64,000 nt of DNA from Geomonas subterranea. GTDB taxonomy: Bacteria; Desulfobacterota; Desulfuromonadia; Geobacterales; Geobacteraceae. The stretch lies in assembly GCF_019063845.1 (NCBI RefSeq), contig NZ_CP077683.1, positions 3,898,501-3,962,500 of the forward strand, in the 5' to 3' direction. Under the pieces are notes generated by a model. The model ran no database searches. It saw only the letters and a program-made list of their open reading frames with translations, and had not been told where the DNA came from. Positions 18,246-27,190 of the stretch are shown piece after piece (positions within the stretch are counted from its first letter, which is position 1; every line of letters begins with the position of its first letter). A program made the position numbers and the translations under genes.

Positions 18246-18674
18246 TCAGTCGAGGACGATGACGACGGGTTTTTCCTGGTGCGTGGTGGCGTAGGCCCCG
18301 AGCACGGTGTCCCTTTGAGCGATGTGGTTCACCAGCCAGTTTTTGAGAAAGGATATGATCTCGAGCGAGAGGTGGGAGGCACCGGTCACGAAGTCCTTCT
18401 GTATCTCCTTCACCCTGCGGATGAAGTAGGCATGTTCCTTCAGGTGCTCAGGCGTGTCGGGAAAACCCGTCTTCTCCATGAGGAGCTCTTCCTGGCTGAA
18501 GTGGTAGGTGGCGTAGTCGATGAGTTCATCGAGCACCGCCTGCAGGACCTCCTGGTCCTTCCTGTCACAGAACTCGTCGTAAGTCTTGTTGAGCAGCTCC
18601 ACCAGGTGTTCGTGATGCTGGTCGATCATCTCGTGTCCGACCGCCAGACTTCCGTCCCACGTCACGATAGGCAT
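18246..18674 (-). CDS. Bacteriohemerythrin
   Basis: The 142-residue single-domain protein should form a four-helix bundle with a diiron site that binds oxygen. Ligand positions are visible: His in VGHEMIDQHHEHL, His and Glu in YHFSQEELLM, two His in HLKEHAYFIRR, and His plus Asp in WLVNHIAQRD. No signal peptide or kinase fusion is present, so it is a cytosolic oxygen carrier or sensor. AGGAGGGAT lies just upstream of the start at 18674. It follows the phosphorelay kinase on the same strand but is separated by a gap, so it is probably its own unit. Confidence 0.92.
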   Translation of the reverse strand: MPIVTWDGSLAVGHEMIDQHHEHLVELLNKTYDEFCDRKDQEVLQAVLDELIDYATYHFSQEELLMEKTGFPDTPEHLKEHAYFIRRVKEIQKDFVTGASHLSLEIISFLKNWLVNHIAQRDTVLGAYATTHQEKPVVIVLD

Positions 18675-18809
18675 GCTGATCCCTCCTCGAAAGTTTCATG
18701 CTGCATACAGGTATTATCGGAAGGAGGCGCGGAAACTTGAAGAAGTGCGGCGTGCTAAAACACCTACGCCGGAAAAGCCTCTTCAGGTGATTTCAGGAAT
18801 TGTGCAAAC

Positions 18810-18906
18810 GCCCCTCCCCCTCCTTGGACGTGAGGGGAGCGGGGTGGGTGAAGCCGCAAGGCATGGAAAGGTCCCAATCCCGCAACTCCCTCCCGCAAGG
18901 GGGGCT
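18810..18906. repeat. GC-rich dispersed block, copy 2 (divergent)
   Basis: It contains CCCCTCCCCCTCC, GGGTGAAGCCGCAAGGCATGG and CTCCCTCCCGCAAGGGG, the same ordered words as the blocks at 12521 and 56941, but the central part differs. Confidence 0.5.
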
Positions 18907-18932
18907 CTTCCCGGGAATTGACCAGGAACCTG

Positions 18933-18967
18933 AAAAGGCACCTGCGTCAGAGATGCAGGTGCCTTTT
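18933..18967 (-). terminator. Rho-independent terminator downstream of the flavodoxin-like gene
   Basis: A nine-base-pair perfect stem (GGCACCTGC / GCAGGTGCC) is flanked by AAAA and TTTT, so it could act on both strands. It lies 53 bp past the stop of the minus-strand gene at 19021. Confidence 0.75.
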
Positions 18968-19020
18968 CTATTTGTGCCATTACCTGCGCCACAGCCCCGG
19001 CGCGGTCATACGGTGAAAAG

Positions 19021-19665
19021 CTAGGGGGAAACCAGCCGCTGGCCCAATTCGAAGGCCTTCTGGAGGTTTTCCGGGAAGAGCACGCTGTGCCTTTGCCGCC
19101 GCTGCTCGGGATCGAAGTAGTTGAAGACGTATTTGCCGTAGTCGTCGAACTGGACCGTCTCGTTGCAGCAGAGCGTTTCGCACCCGCCGAAGATCCTGGC
19201 CAGGTAGTTCTCGTTCCCCCCGATGTGAACCGCGTAGTTCATCTCCCGCATGAGAGTTTCCGGCACGTTCATGGTGTAGATGAAGGCGGTGCGGATCCTT
19301 CTTCCGAACAGCGACGCCGGCGGCTGTGAGTAGACGAAGTACTGGAACAAAAGCCTTTCCAGGAAGGAGCACATCTCACCGGAGACCCTGCCGAAGTAGA
19401 CCGGCGACCCGAGCACGAGTGCGTCGGCCTGTGCGATTTTTTCGAGGACCGGGGTAAGGCCGTCCCGCATGGCGCACTTTCCATAGCTCGTGCCACCCTT
19501 CAGCTTGCAGGCAAAGCAGCTGGTACACCCCTTGAAATCGACCTCGTAGAGATGAACAAGCTCCGTCTCCGCCCCTTGCGCCGCCGCGCCGTCCAGCGCC
19601 TTTTGCAGCACCTGCGCGGTGTTCCACTTCTTCCTGGGACTGCCGTTGATTCCGATGACTTTCAT
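19021..19665 (-). CDS. Flavodoxin-family NAD(P)H-dependent FMN reductase-like protein
   Basis: The 214-residue protein has the flavodoxin-like start MKVIGINGSPRK, whose GSPRK loop binds FMN phosphate, and the second flavin loop LVLGSPVYFGRVSGEM. Between them the CTSCFACK segment and a further Cys resemble iron-sulfur flavoproteins (ISF family), so it may carry a [4Fe-4S] cluster, although the Cys spacing is not the compact ISF motif. The ATG at 19665 has AGGAGG upstream. It stands alone. A role in reducing quinones or in electron transfer is inferred from the family. Confidence 0.8.
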   Translation of the reverse strand: MKVIGINGSPRKKWNTAQVLQKALDGAAAQGAETELVHLYEVDFKGCTSCFACKLKGGTSYGKCAMRDGLTPVLEKIAQADALVLGSPVYFGRVSGEMCSFLERLLFQYFVYSQPPASLFGRRIRTAFIYTMNVPETLMREMNYAVHIGGNENYLARIFGGCETLCCNETVQFDDYGKYVFNYFDPEQRRQRHSVLFPENLQKAFELGQRLVSP

Positions 19666-19888
19666 GGAGGTCCTCCTGTAGATGTGTCCATCACCCGCGG
19701 TAGCGGGAGTCCCGGCAGCATAAAGCATCGCGGCTTCGTTGCAAAGTACGAACATTTTAGTGACATAGTACCCGCAAGGATACCCGCATCAATGACTGAC
19801 AGGGGGGAGTGCCGTGATGTGGTGGCGACGCGAAGGAGGGAAACGACAAAAAAAAGAAAGGGCCGTCCCATAAAGAACGGAGGCGGTA

Positions 19889-22192
19889 TCACCAGTGCTT
19901 GGGCAGGACGATGCGGAATTCGGCGCCGAGGCCGGGGTGGTTGGTCACCTGGATCTTGCCGCCGTGGTTGGTGATGATCCGGTTGGCGATGGGGAGACCG
20001 AGGCCGGTGCCCCCCTCCTTGGTGGTGAAAAACGGGGTGAAGATGTTGTTCAGCTGCTCGAGCGGAATGCCGCCGCCGGTATCGACTATCTTAACCGTGA
20101 CCGCTTCCTTGCCGTCGAGCTCGCTGGGCTGCACCTGGATCATCAGCTTGCCGCCGGCGCTCATGGCGTCGAGGGAGTTCAGGATGATGTTGATGAACAC
20201 CTGCTTCAGCTGCTGGCAGTCGCCCAAAAGGAGCTGGCGCTGACGCGGGAACTTCGTGCTGATCTCGATCCGCTTCTCCTCGACCGGCGGAGCGACCACG
20301 GCGAGGGATTCCTTGACGATGTCCGCGATGTTGCAGCGGGTATAGCAGATGGTGGTCTTCTTGGAGAAGAGCAGTATCTCGGAGAGGATCCCCTCCAGGC
20401 GCACCACCTCGCGTACGATCAGATCGGCGTTGGCCCGTTCCTCGCTCTCCGATGGCAGCTTGCGGGCCAGCCGGCTGGCGAACCCACCTATGGAGACCAG
20501 CGGTCCTTTCAGCTCGTGCGCGATGCCGGCGGCGACCTCGCCGATGGCGGCCAGGCGCTCCTTCTGGAGCAGGTTCTCCTGGGCCTCGCTCAACTGGCGG
20601 TGCGCGTCCTCGATCTTGTTGTAGAGTATCGAGTTCTCGATCGCCATGCCGGCCTGGTTGGTGAAAAGCTGCAGGAAACGGAGGTGTTCCTGGGTGATCG
20701 GCGAGAGGGTGATCGCGTTGTCGACCAGCACCACGCCGACGGTCTGCCCGTGGGCGATGAGCGGTGAGGCGGCCAGCGCGATACGCGATACCGCGGGCGT
20801 GTCGGCGCCGATGCCGGCTTCTTCCGGAATGTAGATCAGCCGCCTCTCGAGCACGGCCTGGGACGCGATGTTCAGTGTGGGATCGAGTTCGAGCCTTTTG
20901 CCCTGCACCTGCCGCGAGAATTCCGACTCGCGCTGGGCAGCCATCTCGTCCTCGGTGATGTCCCAGCGGCTGGAGAGGAGGTCGTCGCCACCCCCCTGTG
21001 GTATGGAAAGGGAAGGGGCGTTCTCGTTGGTGACCCCGAGCATCCCGACCAGGGAGCCGGAGCGCTCGTTGGCCAGGAACAGCATGGCGCGGTCGAAGAA
21101 GGGGGTGGGGCCCGAGGTGAGGGCGGTAAGGGTCAGGTGGATCAGCTTGTTCAGCTTGATCGTGGAGAGCATGGTGTTGCTCAGCCGGTACAGGAGGGAG
21201 AGTTCCTTCAGCTTCTTCTCGTTTTCGGTGTCGAAGCTGGCCACCCGCTCTTCGCAGATCGCCTCGGTGAGCGCAGCGGCGATCTGGCGGGCAACGGTTT
21301 CACACAGTTCGATCTGTTCCGTACCAAGGAGTTGCGCGCCGCCGAACAGGGTCACGGCGCCCAGCTGCTGGCCGTTGCTACTGAGGGGGGTGCAGAGGGC
21401 ATAGCGGCACGATCCCGGGAGCGGTAGCTTTTCGGTCCGGGTGGCGCCGCCGGCGATGCTCCGCGCGGAAAGCCTCTGCTCGACCTCCAGAAACGCTGTC
21501 AGCTCTCTCTTGGCGCAGCTGTGGCAGCCTTTGAACACCCTCCCCCGGTTGCGCCCCTTGGGGGCGAGCCGGATGACGGCGCACCCTGCGAGCCCCGAGC
21601 CGGTGCAGAGCTTCACCAGCTGCGGCAGCAGCGTGGCTGCCGGTGCGGGAACGGAGAGCAGCTGCCCCAGCGAAGCGAGCAGCGCCAGGTTGCCGCGCGC
21701 CTTTTGGGCCTCCTGTTCGGCGGCGAGACCGGCCAGGGTGAGGGAGAAGACCGGGACCAGCTGCCGGCAAAGCGCCAGGCTTTCGTCGGGAAGCTCGGGA
21801 TCGGGGCAGGCGAGGGCGAGGATGGCGGCGAGTCCCGTGCCGTCCAGGATGGGGATGGCCGCGAGCTGCCCCGCCTCGCCGCTGCCGCGCTCTTCGGGAT
21901 GCAGGTCGGCAGAGCTGCCGTAGACCTCGCGCAGTTCGGCGGCGGCGCGGCCGGCGCACCCCTGTCCGTAGGGGATCAGGCAGCTGCGGCTGGCACCGGG
22001 GAGCAGGGAGCTGAAACATTCGCTGAGCGCGGGTTCTGTAGAATCTGGTAGAAAGAGGGAGGCCGAGGCAAAGCCGGGGGTACGGGCAGCCAGACGGAGC
22101 AGGCCGCGGAGCCGGCCCTCATGGGAGCGGCCGGAAGACTGGGCAACGCGTAACGCTTGCTCCAGGAGGTTATTTCCCTTCCGGGCAGCCAT
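19889..22192 (-). CDS. GAF-domain sensor histidine kinase
   Basis: About 767 residues with no clear membrane helix. Two or three GAF-like domains (about 35-165, 175-310 and 340-525) lead into HisKA with the phospho-acceptor in GIAHELKGPLVSIGGF and an HATPase domain (ILNSLDAMS, DTGGGIP, GGTGLGLPIANRI). The second GAF region contains FKGCHSCAKRE, a CxxC pair that might bind metal or sense redox state. No receiver is attached. ATG at 22192 is preferred (GGAG upstream) over a GTG two codons earlier. It lies 39 bp downstream of the DksA-like gene. Confidence 0.87.
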   Translation of the reverse strand: MAARKGNNLLEQALRVAQSSGRSHEGRLRGLLRLAARTPGFASASLFLPDSTEPALSECFSSLLPGASRSCLIPYGQGCAGRAAAELREVYGSSADLHPEERGSGEAGQLAAIPILDGTGLAAILALACPDPELPDESLALCRQLVPVFSLTLAGLAAEQEAQKARGNLALLASLGQLLSVPAPAATLLPQLVKLCTGSGLAGCAVIRLAPKGRNRGRVFKGCHSCAKRELTAFLEVEQRLSARSIAGGATRTEKLPLPGSCRYALCTPLSSNGQQLGAVTLFGGAQLLGTEQIELCETVARQIAAALTEAICEERVASFDTENEKKLKELSLLYRLSNTMLSTIKLNKLIHLTLTALTSGPTPFFDRAMLFLANERSGSLVGMLGVTNENAPSLSIPQGGGDDLLSSRWDITEDEMAAQRESEFSRQVQGKRLELDPTLNIASQAVLERRLIYIPEEAGIGADTPAVSRIALAASPLIAHGQTVGVVLVDNAITLSPITQEHLRFLQLFTNQAGMAIENSILYNKIEDAHRQLSEAQENLLQKERLAAIGEVAAGIAHELKGPLVSIGGFASRLARKLPSESEERANADLIVREVVRLEGILSEILLFSKKTTICYTRCNIADIVKESLAVVAPPVEEKRIEISTKFPRQRQLLLGDCQQLKQVFINIILNSLDAMSAGGKLMIQVQPSELDGKEAVTVKIVDTGGGIPLEQLNNIFTPFFTTKEGGTGLGLPIANRIITNHGGKIQVTNHPGLGAEFRIVLPKHW

Positions 22193-22231
22193 GCGCACTC
22201 CGAAGGACCAACAACTCGTGGGGATGGGTAT

Positions 22232-22588
22232 CTAGCGGAACCGTTCCTTCTTTTCCTGTTCCATCTTGCAGTCGATACAGAGGGTGGTCACTGGGCGGGC
22301 CTTCAGGCGCGCTTCGCTGATGTCCTCTTCGCACACTTCGCAGATGCCGAAGGTGCCGCTGTCGATGCGGTTCAGCGCTTCCTGGATCTTTACGATCAGC
22401 TTGCGCTCGCGGTCCCGGATGCGCAGTTCGAAGGTGCGGTCCGATTCCTGGGTGGCGCGGTCGGTCGGGTCCGGGAAGTTGGTCGTGTCGGAGTTCATCT
22501 CCATGACGGTCCGGCCTGCCTCTTCCAGGAGCGATCGTTTCTCTTCCTGCAGGATACCTCTGAAGTACTCGAGCTTTTCCGAATTCAT
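22232..22588 (-). CDS. dksA: DksA/TraR-family zinc-finger transcription factor
   Basis: The 118-residue protein is a secondary-channel RNA polymerase regulator. It has an N-terminal coiled coil (residues about 1-75) with acidic residues at the tip region and a C-terminal four-Cys zinc finger, CEVCEEDIS...CIDCK. Such proteins act with ppGpp to adjust rRNA and amino acid gene transcription. Several DksA-like paralogues are common in this group, so it may not be the main DksA. It may be cotranscribed with the GAF kinase that follows. Confidence 0.88.
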   Translation of the reverse strand: MNSEKLEYFRGILQEEKRSLLEEAGRTVMEMNSDTTNFPDPTDRATQESDRTFELRIRDRERKLIVKIQEALNRIDSGTFGICEVCEEDISEARLKARPVTTLCIDCKMEQEKKERFR

Positions 22589-22714
22589 GACACCTACCCT
22601 TTCTAATCAATTCGACATTAAAGAGGATTTTTCTAAATTAGTAAAGTGAAATTTTCCTCTTAACGAAAAGTGCGGCAACGGCGACGTACACTGCCGGAAC
22701 TGCCGCGGTCTTGC

Positions 22715-24076
22715 CTAGATGGCGTCCAGGGCTTCGGCGAGACAGGTGACCCCGACCACCTTCATCCCTGGGATCTCCTTCTTGGGCGCGTTCCCCTTGG
22801 GGACGATGGCGCGGGTGAATCCGTGCTTCACCCCTTCCTTCAGCCGTGACTCCCCGTTGGAGACCGGGCGGATCTCTCCGGAAAGCCCCACCTCCCCGAA
22901 CACCAGCAGATCCTGGGGGAGCACCGAGTTTCTGAAGCTGGAGACGATGGCGAGCCCCACGGCGAGGTCCGCGCTGGTTTCCAGCACCCGTATCCCCCCC
23001 ACCACGTTGACGAAGACGTCCTGGTCGGAGAGGACCAGCCCGCCGTGCTTGGTTATCACGGCGAGGATCATGGCGATCCGGTTCTGGTCCAGGCCGATGC
23101 CGAGCCGGCGCGGCGAGCCGTACTGGGCCGACACGACCAGTGACTGGATCTCGACCAGGAGGGGCCTGGTGCCTTCCCATAGCACGCTGATCAGGCTCCC
23201 CGGCGCCGCGTTCTCGGTGCGGGAGAGGAAGATGGCCGAGGGGTTCTTCACCTCGCGCAGCCCCCGCTCCGTCATGGCGAATACCCCCAGCTCGTTCACC
23301 GGTCCGAAACGGTTCTTGGTGGTGCGCATGAGCCGGTAGCGGGCGTCCTCGGTGGAGGAAAGCATCACCTGGGTGTCAACCATGTGAGACAGGGTCATGG
23401 GGCCCGCCAGGGACTGGTCCTTGGTGACGTGGCCGACCATGATGAGGACCACTCCGGAGGTCTTCGCGTAGCAGGTGAACGCGGCTGCCGACTCACGGAC
23501 CTGGGACACCCCCCCCGGCGCGGCGTCGATCCCTGCCGACTGCATCACCTGGATCGAGTCGATGACCACCACCTCGGGCCGCTCACGTTCGGCCGCCTCC
23601 AGGACCCGCTCAACCGAGCTCTCGGCCAGCATTTTGACCCGGTCCAGCGGCAGCTGCAGCCGGCGTGCGCGCCCCGCGATCTGCTGCAGCGATTCCTCGC
23701 CCGATACGTAGAGCACCTCCCTGGCCTCAGCGGCGTGGCACATGGTCTGCAAAAGGATGGTGCTCTTCCCCGCGCCGGGGTCGCCACCGATCAGGATCAC
23801 GGAGCCTGGAACGAAGCCGCCGCCAAGCACCCTGTCGAACTCGTCGCTGCCGCTGGAGAAGCGGGTTTCCTCCGTGCACTTCACGTCGCCCAGGAGGGTG
23901 ACCGCGGAGATGGCGCCGGCGAAGCCGTCGCGCCGGCCGGCCCGTGGTTCCGGGCCCAGGCGGACCTCCTTTATGGTGCTCCAGGCGTCGCAGGCGCTAC
24001 AGTGACCCTGCCATTTGGGATAGGTCGCGCCGCAGTCGGAGCAGACGTACCCGGTCTTCACCTTCACCTTTGCCAT
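22715..24076 (-). CDS. radA: DNA repair protein RadA
   Basis: This 453-residue protein is a RecA-like helicase that helps branch migration in recombination. It shows the N-terminal C4 zinc finger (CSDCGATYPKWQGHCSAC), Walker A GGDPGAGKST, the RadA-specific KNRFG motif in TTKNRFGPVNELGVF, and a C-terminal Lon-protease-like domain (LVFGEVGLSGEIRPV). The ATG at 24076 follows GGGGGA and begins directly at the conserved MAKVKVKTGYVC; ten extra residues upstream are unsupported. Confidence 0.96.
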   Translation of the reverse strand: MAKVKVKTGYVCSDCGATYPKWQGHCSACDAWSTIKEVRLGPEPRAGRRDGFAGAISAVTLLGDVKCTEETRFSSGSDEFDRVLGGGFVPGSVILIGGDPGAGKSTILLQTMCHAAEAREVLYVSGEESLQQIAGRARRLQLPLDRVKMLAESSVERVLEAAERERPEVVVIDSIQVMQSAGIDAAPGGVSQVRESAAAFTCYAKTSGVVLIMVGHVTKDQSLAGPMTLSHMVDTQVMLSSTEDARYRLMRTTKNRFGPVNELGVFAMTERGLREVKNPSAIFLSRTENAAPGSLISVLWEGTRPLLVEIQSLVVSAQYGSPRRLGIGLDQNRIAMILAVITKHGGLVLSDQDVFVNVVGGIRVLETSADLAVGLAIVSSFRNSVLPQDLLVFGEVGLSGEIRPVSNGESRLKEGVKHGFTRAIVPKGNAPKKEIPGMKVVGVTCLAEALDAI

Positions 24077-24255
24077 ATCCCCCCAAGCCCCGCCGAGGGC
24101 GGGCAAAAAAAGCTAGGTAATCCTAAGCTTTTTGGCTAGCAGTGTCAACTCCGGCGCGCTTGCGGGGGCGCCTTTGCATTCAGTTTGACAAGGTTTCCCC
24201 CGCTAAGATAAAATCACTCCTTCCTTTTAACGGCTGGCTTGATCCAGGAGGCCCA

Positions 24256-24996
24256 GTGCCCGCTGTCGACAAGAAAAGAGTAAAGTCCCCCTCGCCAAAA
24301 GAGATGGAGCGGATTTCCGCGCTTTGCCTCGAGGCTGTCGATGCGCTGAAGGAGGTCTTCGAGGAGATCGTCAAGGGCGCGGTGCCGTCTGCGGAGCCTC
24401 TCCTGGAGCGCGTGCGCGCCCTGGCGCGGGCCGCATCGAAAGACCCCGCCTCGCTGCTTCAGCTGGCGCCGACCGGTCCCGGTGACGGCTACACCTTCCA
24501 GCACAGCGTGAGTGTCGGGGTGCTGGCCCTGGCGCTGGCGGCGTCCCTGGGACATGACGTGGAGCAGGTGGCGGAATGCGGGTTGGCCGGGTTCCTCCAC
24601 GACATCGGCAAGACCAGGGTCGATCTCTGCATCCTCGACAAGCCGGGCGAACTTTCCAGGGACGAGATCCTGGAGATCCGCAAGCACCCGGAGTACGGAG
24701 CCGAGATCGTGCGCGGCATGACCGGGGTGCCGCCGGGCGTGATCGAGGCGGTGCTCGGGCATCACGTGCGTTTCGACCGGACCGGCTACCCGGAGTCGGC
24801 ACGCACCCTCTGTCTAGGCGTGCCGTGCGCCGTCGTCGCCGTGGCGGATTTCTACGACGCGACCACGACGCTCAGGGCCTATCAGCGGCCGATGCTGCGT
24901 GGCGAGGCGATAGAGGCGCTCAGAAGGGCGCGCGGAACCGTGCTCGACGGGAGCATAGTGGAAGGGTTTCTCGAGTTGACGGACGGGGGAGTGTGA
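24256..24996 (+). CDS. HD-GYP domain phosphodiesterase-like protein
   Basis: About 246 residues with an HD-GYP domain over residues about 75-245. The metal-binding pattern is visible: His in FQHSVSVGV, HDIGKTRV, KHPEYGAEIV and GHHVRFDRTGYPE, the last holding the HHE/GYP region. The family cleaves c-di-GMP (or cGAMP in some Geobacter proteins). GTG at 24256 is chosen because a perfect AGGAGG lies nine bases upstream; the long upstream extension looks noncoding. The N-terminal region has no recognisable domain. It converges with the HEAT-repeat gene. Confidence 0.85.
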   Translation: MPAVDKKRVKSPSPKEMERISALCLEAVDALKEVFEEIVKGAVPSAEPLLERVRALARAASKDPASLLQLAPTGPGDGYTFQHSVSVGVLALALAASLGHDVEQVAECGLAGFLHDIGKTRVDLCILDKPGELSRDEILEIRKHPEYGAEIVRGMTGVPPGVIEAVLGHHVRFDRTGYPESARTLCLGVPCAVVAVADFYDATTTLRAYQRPMLRGEAIEALRRARGTVLDGSIVEGFLELTDGGV

Positions 24997-25003
24997 ACCG
25001 GGA

Positions 25004-25579
25004 TCAGGGAAGCTGCGCCAGGGCGGTGGCCGCGGCGGCGCGGGTCTTGTCGAAGGGGGACGAAAGGAGCTTGATCATGGCGTCGGAGAGGGAGGCTCCT
25101 CCCATCCGTCCCAGGGCGAGTGCCGCCTCGGCGTCGAGTATGCCGTCGTTTTCATCCAGAAAGGGGACGATCTTGGCCGCCAGGGCCGGGTTGCGGTAGC
25201 GGGATACCGCCTCGATGGCGAGCGCGCGCACGCTGACGGCCGGATCCTGGAGCTTCTCCAAAAGCGTGGGGAGGGCGTCGGGACGGGCGATCTCGCCGAG
25301 GACCTTGACCGCCGCGCAACGGATGTCCTCTTCGGGCCTCCCGGCGCAGTAGTAGAGGATGGGCAGCACCTTGTCGTCGCCGATGCGCCCCAGGGCGTAG
25401 ATGGCGGTCACCTTGGTGGCGCGGTCGCCGCGCTTCAGGCGATCGAACACTTCCTCCAGGCTCTCCGCCGCCTCCAGCGCCTCCAGGGCGATAGAGGCGG
25501 CCAGGCGCACATCGGCGTCCGGGTCCTTTAAAAGCGGGATGATGGCGTCGCGCCTTTTGATGCGTTCGGCATGGTCCAT
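25004..25579 (-). CDS. HEAT-repeat protein
   Basis: About 191 residues made of five or six helical HEAT-like repeats, each with the pattern DxxxxVRxxAxxALxxL: for example DPDADVRLAASIALEAL, RPEEDIRCAAVKVLGEI and DPAVSVRALAIEAV. No catalytic motif or signal peptide is visible. These repeats serve as protein-binding scaffolds, and related small proteins occur as phycobilisome-lyase-like or chemotaxis-linked adaptors. The partner is unknown. ATG at 25579 is likely; upstream in-frame residues are hydrophobic and lack a start with a good ribosome site. Confidence 0.75.
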   Translation of the reverse strand: MDHAERIKRRDAIIPLLKDPDADVRLAASIALEALEAAESLEEVFDRLKRGDRATKVTAIYALGRIGDDKVLPILYYCAGRPEEDIRCAAVKVLGEIARPDALPTLLEKLQDPAVSVRALAIEAVSRYRNPALAAKIVPFLDENDGILDAEAALALGRMGGASLSDAMIKLLSSPFDKTRAAAATALAQLP

Positions 25580-25664
25580 AGCGATGATAACTAACAAAAT
25601 TCGGCCCGCTGCACAACACAATTTAATCAATCCCCGCTAGCGGCGGGTGTATAAGGAGATATGG

Positions 25665-25976
25665 ATGGCAAACAGGATCAAATGCATTGCACTTTCCGCC
25701 CTGGTGCTCCCCGGGCTTGGGCAGCTGTACCGGGGGAGCCGGGTCAAGGGAGGGGTGATGCTCCTGCTCGATAACATCTTTCTGCTCGGGGGGCTGTTCG
25801 TCGGGCTGCGAAGCGCAGGGAAGCTGATGGCGGCCGGGCAGCAGGGACTCACCCCCGAACAGGTGCTGGCTGCGATCCAGGTGGATGCCCCTTACGTAAA
25901 ATGGCTTTTGGGCGCTTTCATGATTCTCTGGGCGTACGGGGTGGTAGATGCCGCTTTTTTCAAAGGAGATAATTGA
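25665..25976 (+). CDS. Small membrane protein with PGLGQLYRG motif
   Basis: The 103-residue protein has two hydrophobic segments (about 8-55 containing a hairpin, and 82-98). The N-terminal LVLPGLGQLYRGSRVKGG recalls TM2-type and related small membrane proteins. The ATG at 25665 has AAGGAG upstream, better than a GTG six codons earlier. Function is unknown. It precedes fabH by 76 bp on the same strand. Confidence 0.7.
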   Translation: MANRIKCIALSALVLPGLGQLYRGSRVKGGVMLLLDNIFLLGGLFVGLRSAGKLMAAGQQGLTPEQVLAAIQVDAPYVKWLLGAFMILWAYGVVDAAFFKGDN

Positions 25977-26052
25977 CAAACAGTATTTTACTGTGAGATA
26001 AGGGTAGCGTTTCCCGGCCGTTCAAGCGGGATGCAAGGGAGGCGCTCTCTAC

Positions 26053-27033
26053 ATGATACGTGCGGAAATCCTGGGGACCGGCGGCTACGTGCCGGCGCGG
26101 GTGGTCCCCAATGCTCACTTCGACTACCTGGTGGACGACGCGGACCAGTGGATCCACTCCCGGACCGGCATCCGCGAAAGACGCTTCGCGGCGGCTGAAG
26201 AGTCCACCTCGGACCTCGCCACCAACGCCGCCCTCCTCGCCCTGGAGAACGGCGACGTGGACCCCCTCGAGATCGACTGCATCATCGTCGCCACTTCCAC
26301 CCCCGACATGATCCTTCCCGCAACAGCCTGCATGGTGCAGAAGAACATCGGCGCCGCCAGGGCCTTCGCCTTCGACATGAACGCGGTCTGCAGCAGTTTC
26401 ATCTACGCCACCGAAGTGGCCGACAACCTGATCCGCTCCGGAAAATACCGCAAGGTGCTCCTGATCGGCGCCGATACCTACTCCAAGATCCTCGACATGG
26501 ATGACAAGACCACCGCGCCGCTGTTCGGCGACGGTGCAGGCGCCCTTATACTCGGGGCGGGGCTCTCCGGGAAGGGGATCCTGCACACCGTGATGCAAAG
26601 CGACGGCAACGGTTGGGAGCTGATCCAGGTTCCTTCCTCCGGATCGAGGAAGCCGGTCAGCGCCGAGAGCATCGCGGCCAAGGAGAACACGTTCAAGATG
26701 GCGGGCAAGAGCGTCTTCAGCTTCGCCACCGACGTCATCCCCCGCATCATCTCCGACCTCGCCGAGCGCGGCGGTGTGAAGCCTGAGGAAATCGACCACA
26801 TCATTCCGCACCAGGCCAACGTGCGCATCATCGACTTCATCTCCAGGAAGACGGGGATTCCCAAGGAGAAGTTCCTGCTCAACCTGGACCGTTACGGCAA
26901 CACGGCGGCGGGTTCCGTGGGGCTCGCCCTGGATGAGAACCGCAGAAATGGCGTGATCAAGCCGGGCGAACTGGTTCTGATGATGGGGTTCGGCGGCGGG
27001 CTTTCCTGGGGCGGGGTGCTGCTGAGGGCCTAG
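26053..27033 (+). CDS. fabH: Beta-ketoacyl-ACP synthase III
   Basis: The 326-residue protein starts fatty acid chains by condensing acyl-CoA with malonyl-ACP. The Cys-His-Asn triad is visible: Cys in MNAVCSSFIYA, His in IIPHQANVRIIDF and Asn in DRYGNTAAGSVGLAL. GGGAGG lies upstream of the ATG. It stands apart from the usual fab cluster, and other FabH paralogues are common in this group, so it may have a specialised acyl preference. Confidence 0.93.
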   Translation: MIRAEILGTGGYVPARVVPNAHFDYLVDDADQWIHSRTGIRERRFAAAEESTSDLATNAALLALENGDVDPLEIDCIIVATSTPDMILPATACMVQKNIGAARAFAFDMNAVCSSFIYATEVADNLIRSGKYRKVLLIGADTYSKILDMDDKTTAPLFGDGAGALILGAGLSGKGILHTVMQSDGNGWELIQVPSSGSRKPVSAESIAAKENTFKMAGKSVFSFATDVIPRIISDLAERGGVKPEEIDHIIPHQANVRIIDFISRKTGIPKEKFLLNLDRYGNTAAGSVGLALDENRRNGVIKPGELVLMMGFGGGLSWGGVLLRA

Positions 27034-27080
27034 AGGCAGGGGAAGGCCGAGGCCGAGAGAGAGAAAAAACAGAACGTGCA

Positions 27081-27120
27081 AAAAGGGGATGGGGCTGCCG
27101 GCGCCGTCCCCTTTTATTTT
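27081..27120 (+). terminator. Rho-independent terminator of fabH
   Basis: AAAAGGGGA and TCCCCTTTT pair around a GC-rich loop containing GCCGGCGCC, followed by ATTTT. It lies about 47 bp after the fabH stop. Confidence 0.75.
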
Positions 27121-27129
27121 GGCAGCGCG

Positions 27130-27178
27130 CCGTGAAACCTCCCTCACCCCTGACCCCTCTCCCAAGGGGCGAGGGGAA
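27130..27178. repeat. Short GC-rich CCCTCACCCC...AAGGGG repeat
   Basis: CTCCCTCACCCCTGACCCC followed by CTCCCAAGGGGCGAGGGG forms an imperfect hairpin. Related short forms occur at 44085-44120 and 57126-57156. Confidence 0.5.
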
Positions 27179-27190
27179 TAGATGCGGGTC

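Larger units (their letters stand above)
18675..19020. other. Intergenic region with repeat DNA and a terminator
   Basis: About 345 bp contain no supported gene. They hold the upstream region of the hemerythrin gene, a divergent copy of the GC-rich dispersed block and the terminator of the flavodoxin-like gene. Confidence 0.5.

Noticed and set aside
24142-24255. N-terminal extension of the HD-GYP protein from ATG 24142
   Set aside because: The GTG at 24256 has an ideal AGGAGG, while the extension has no ribosome site and reads like promoter DNA.
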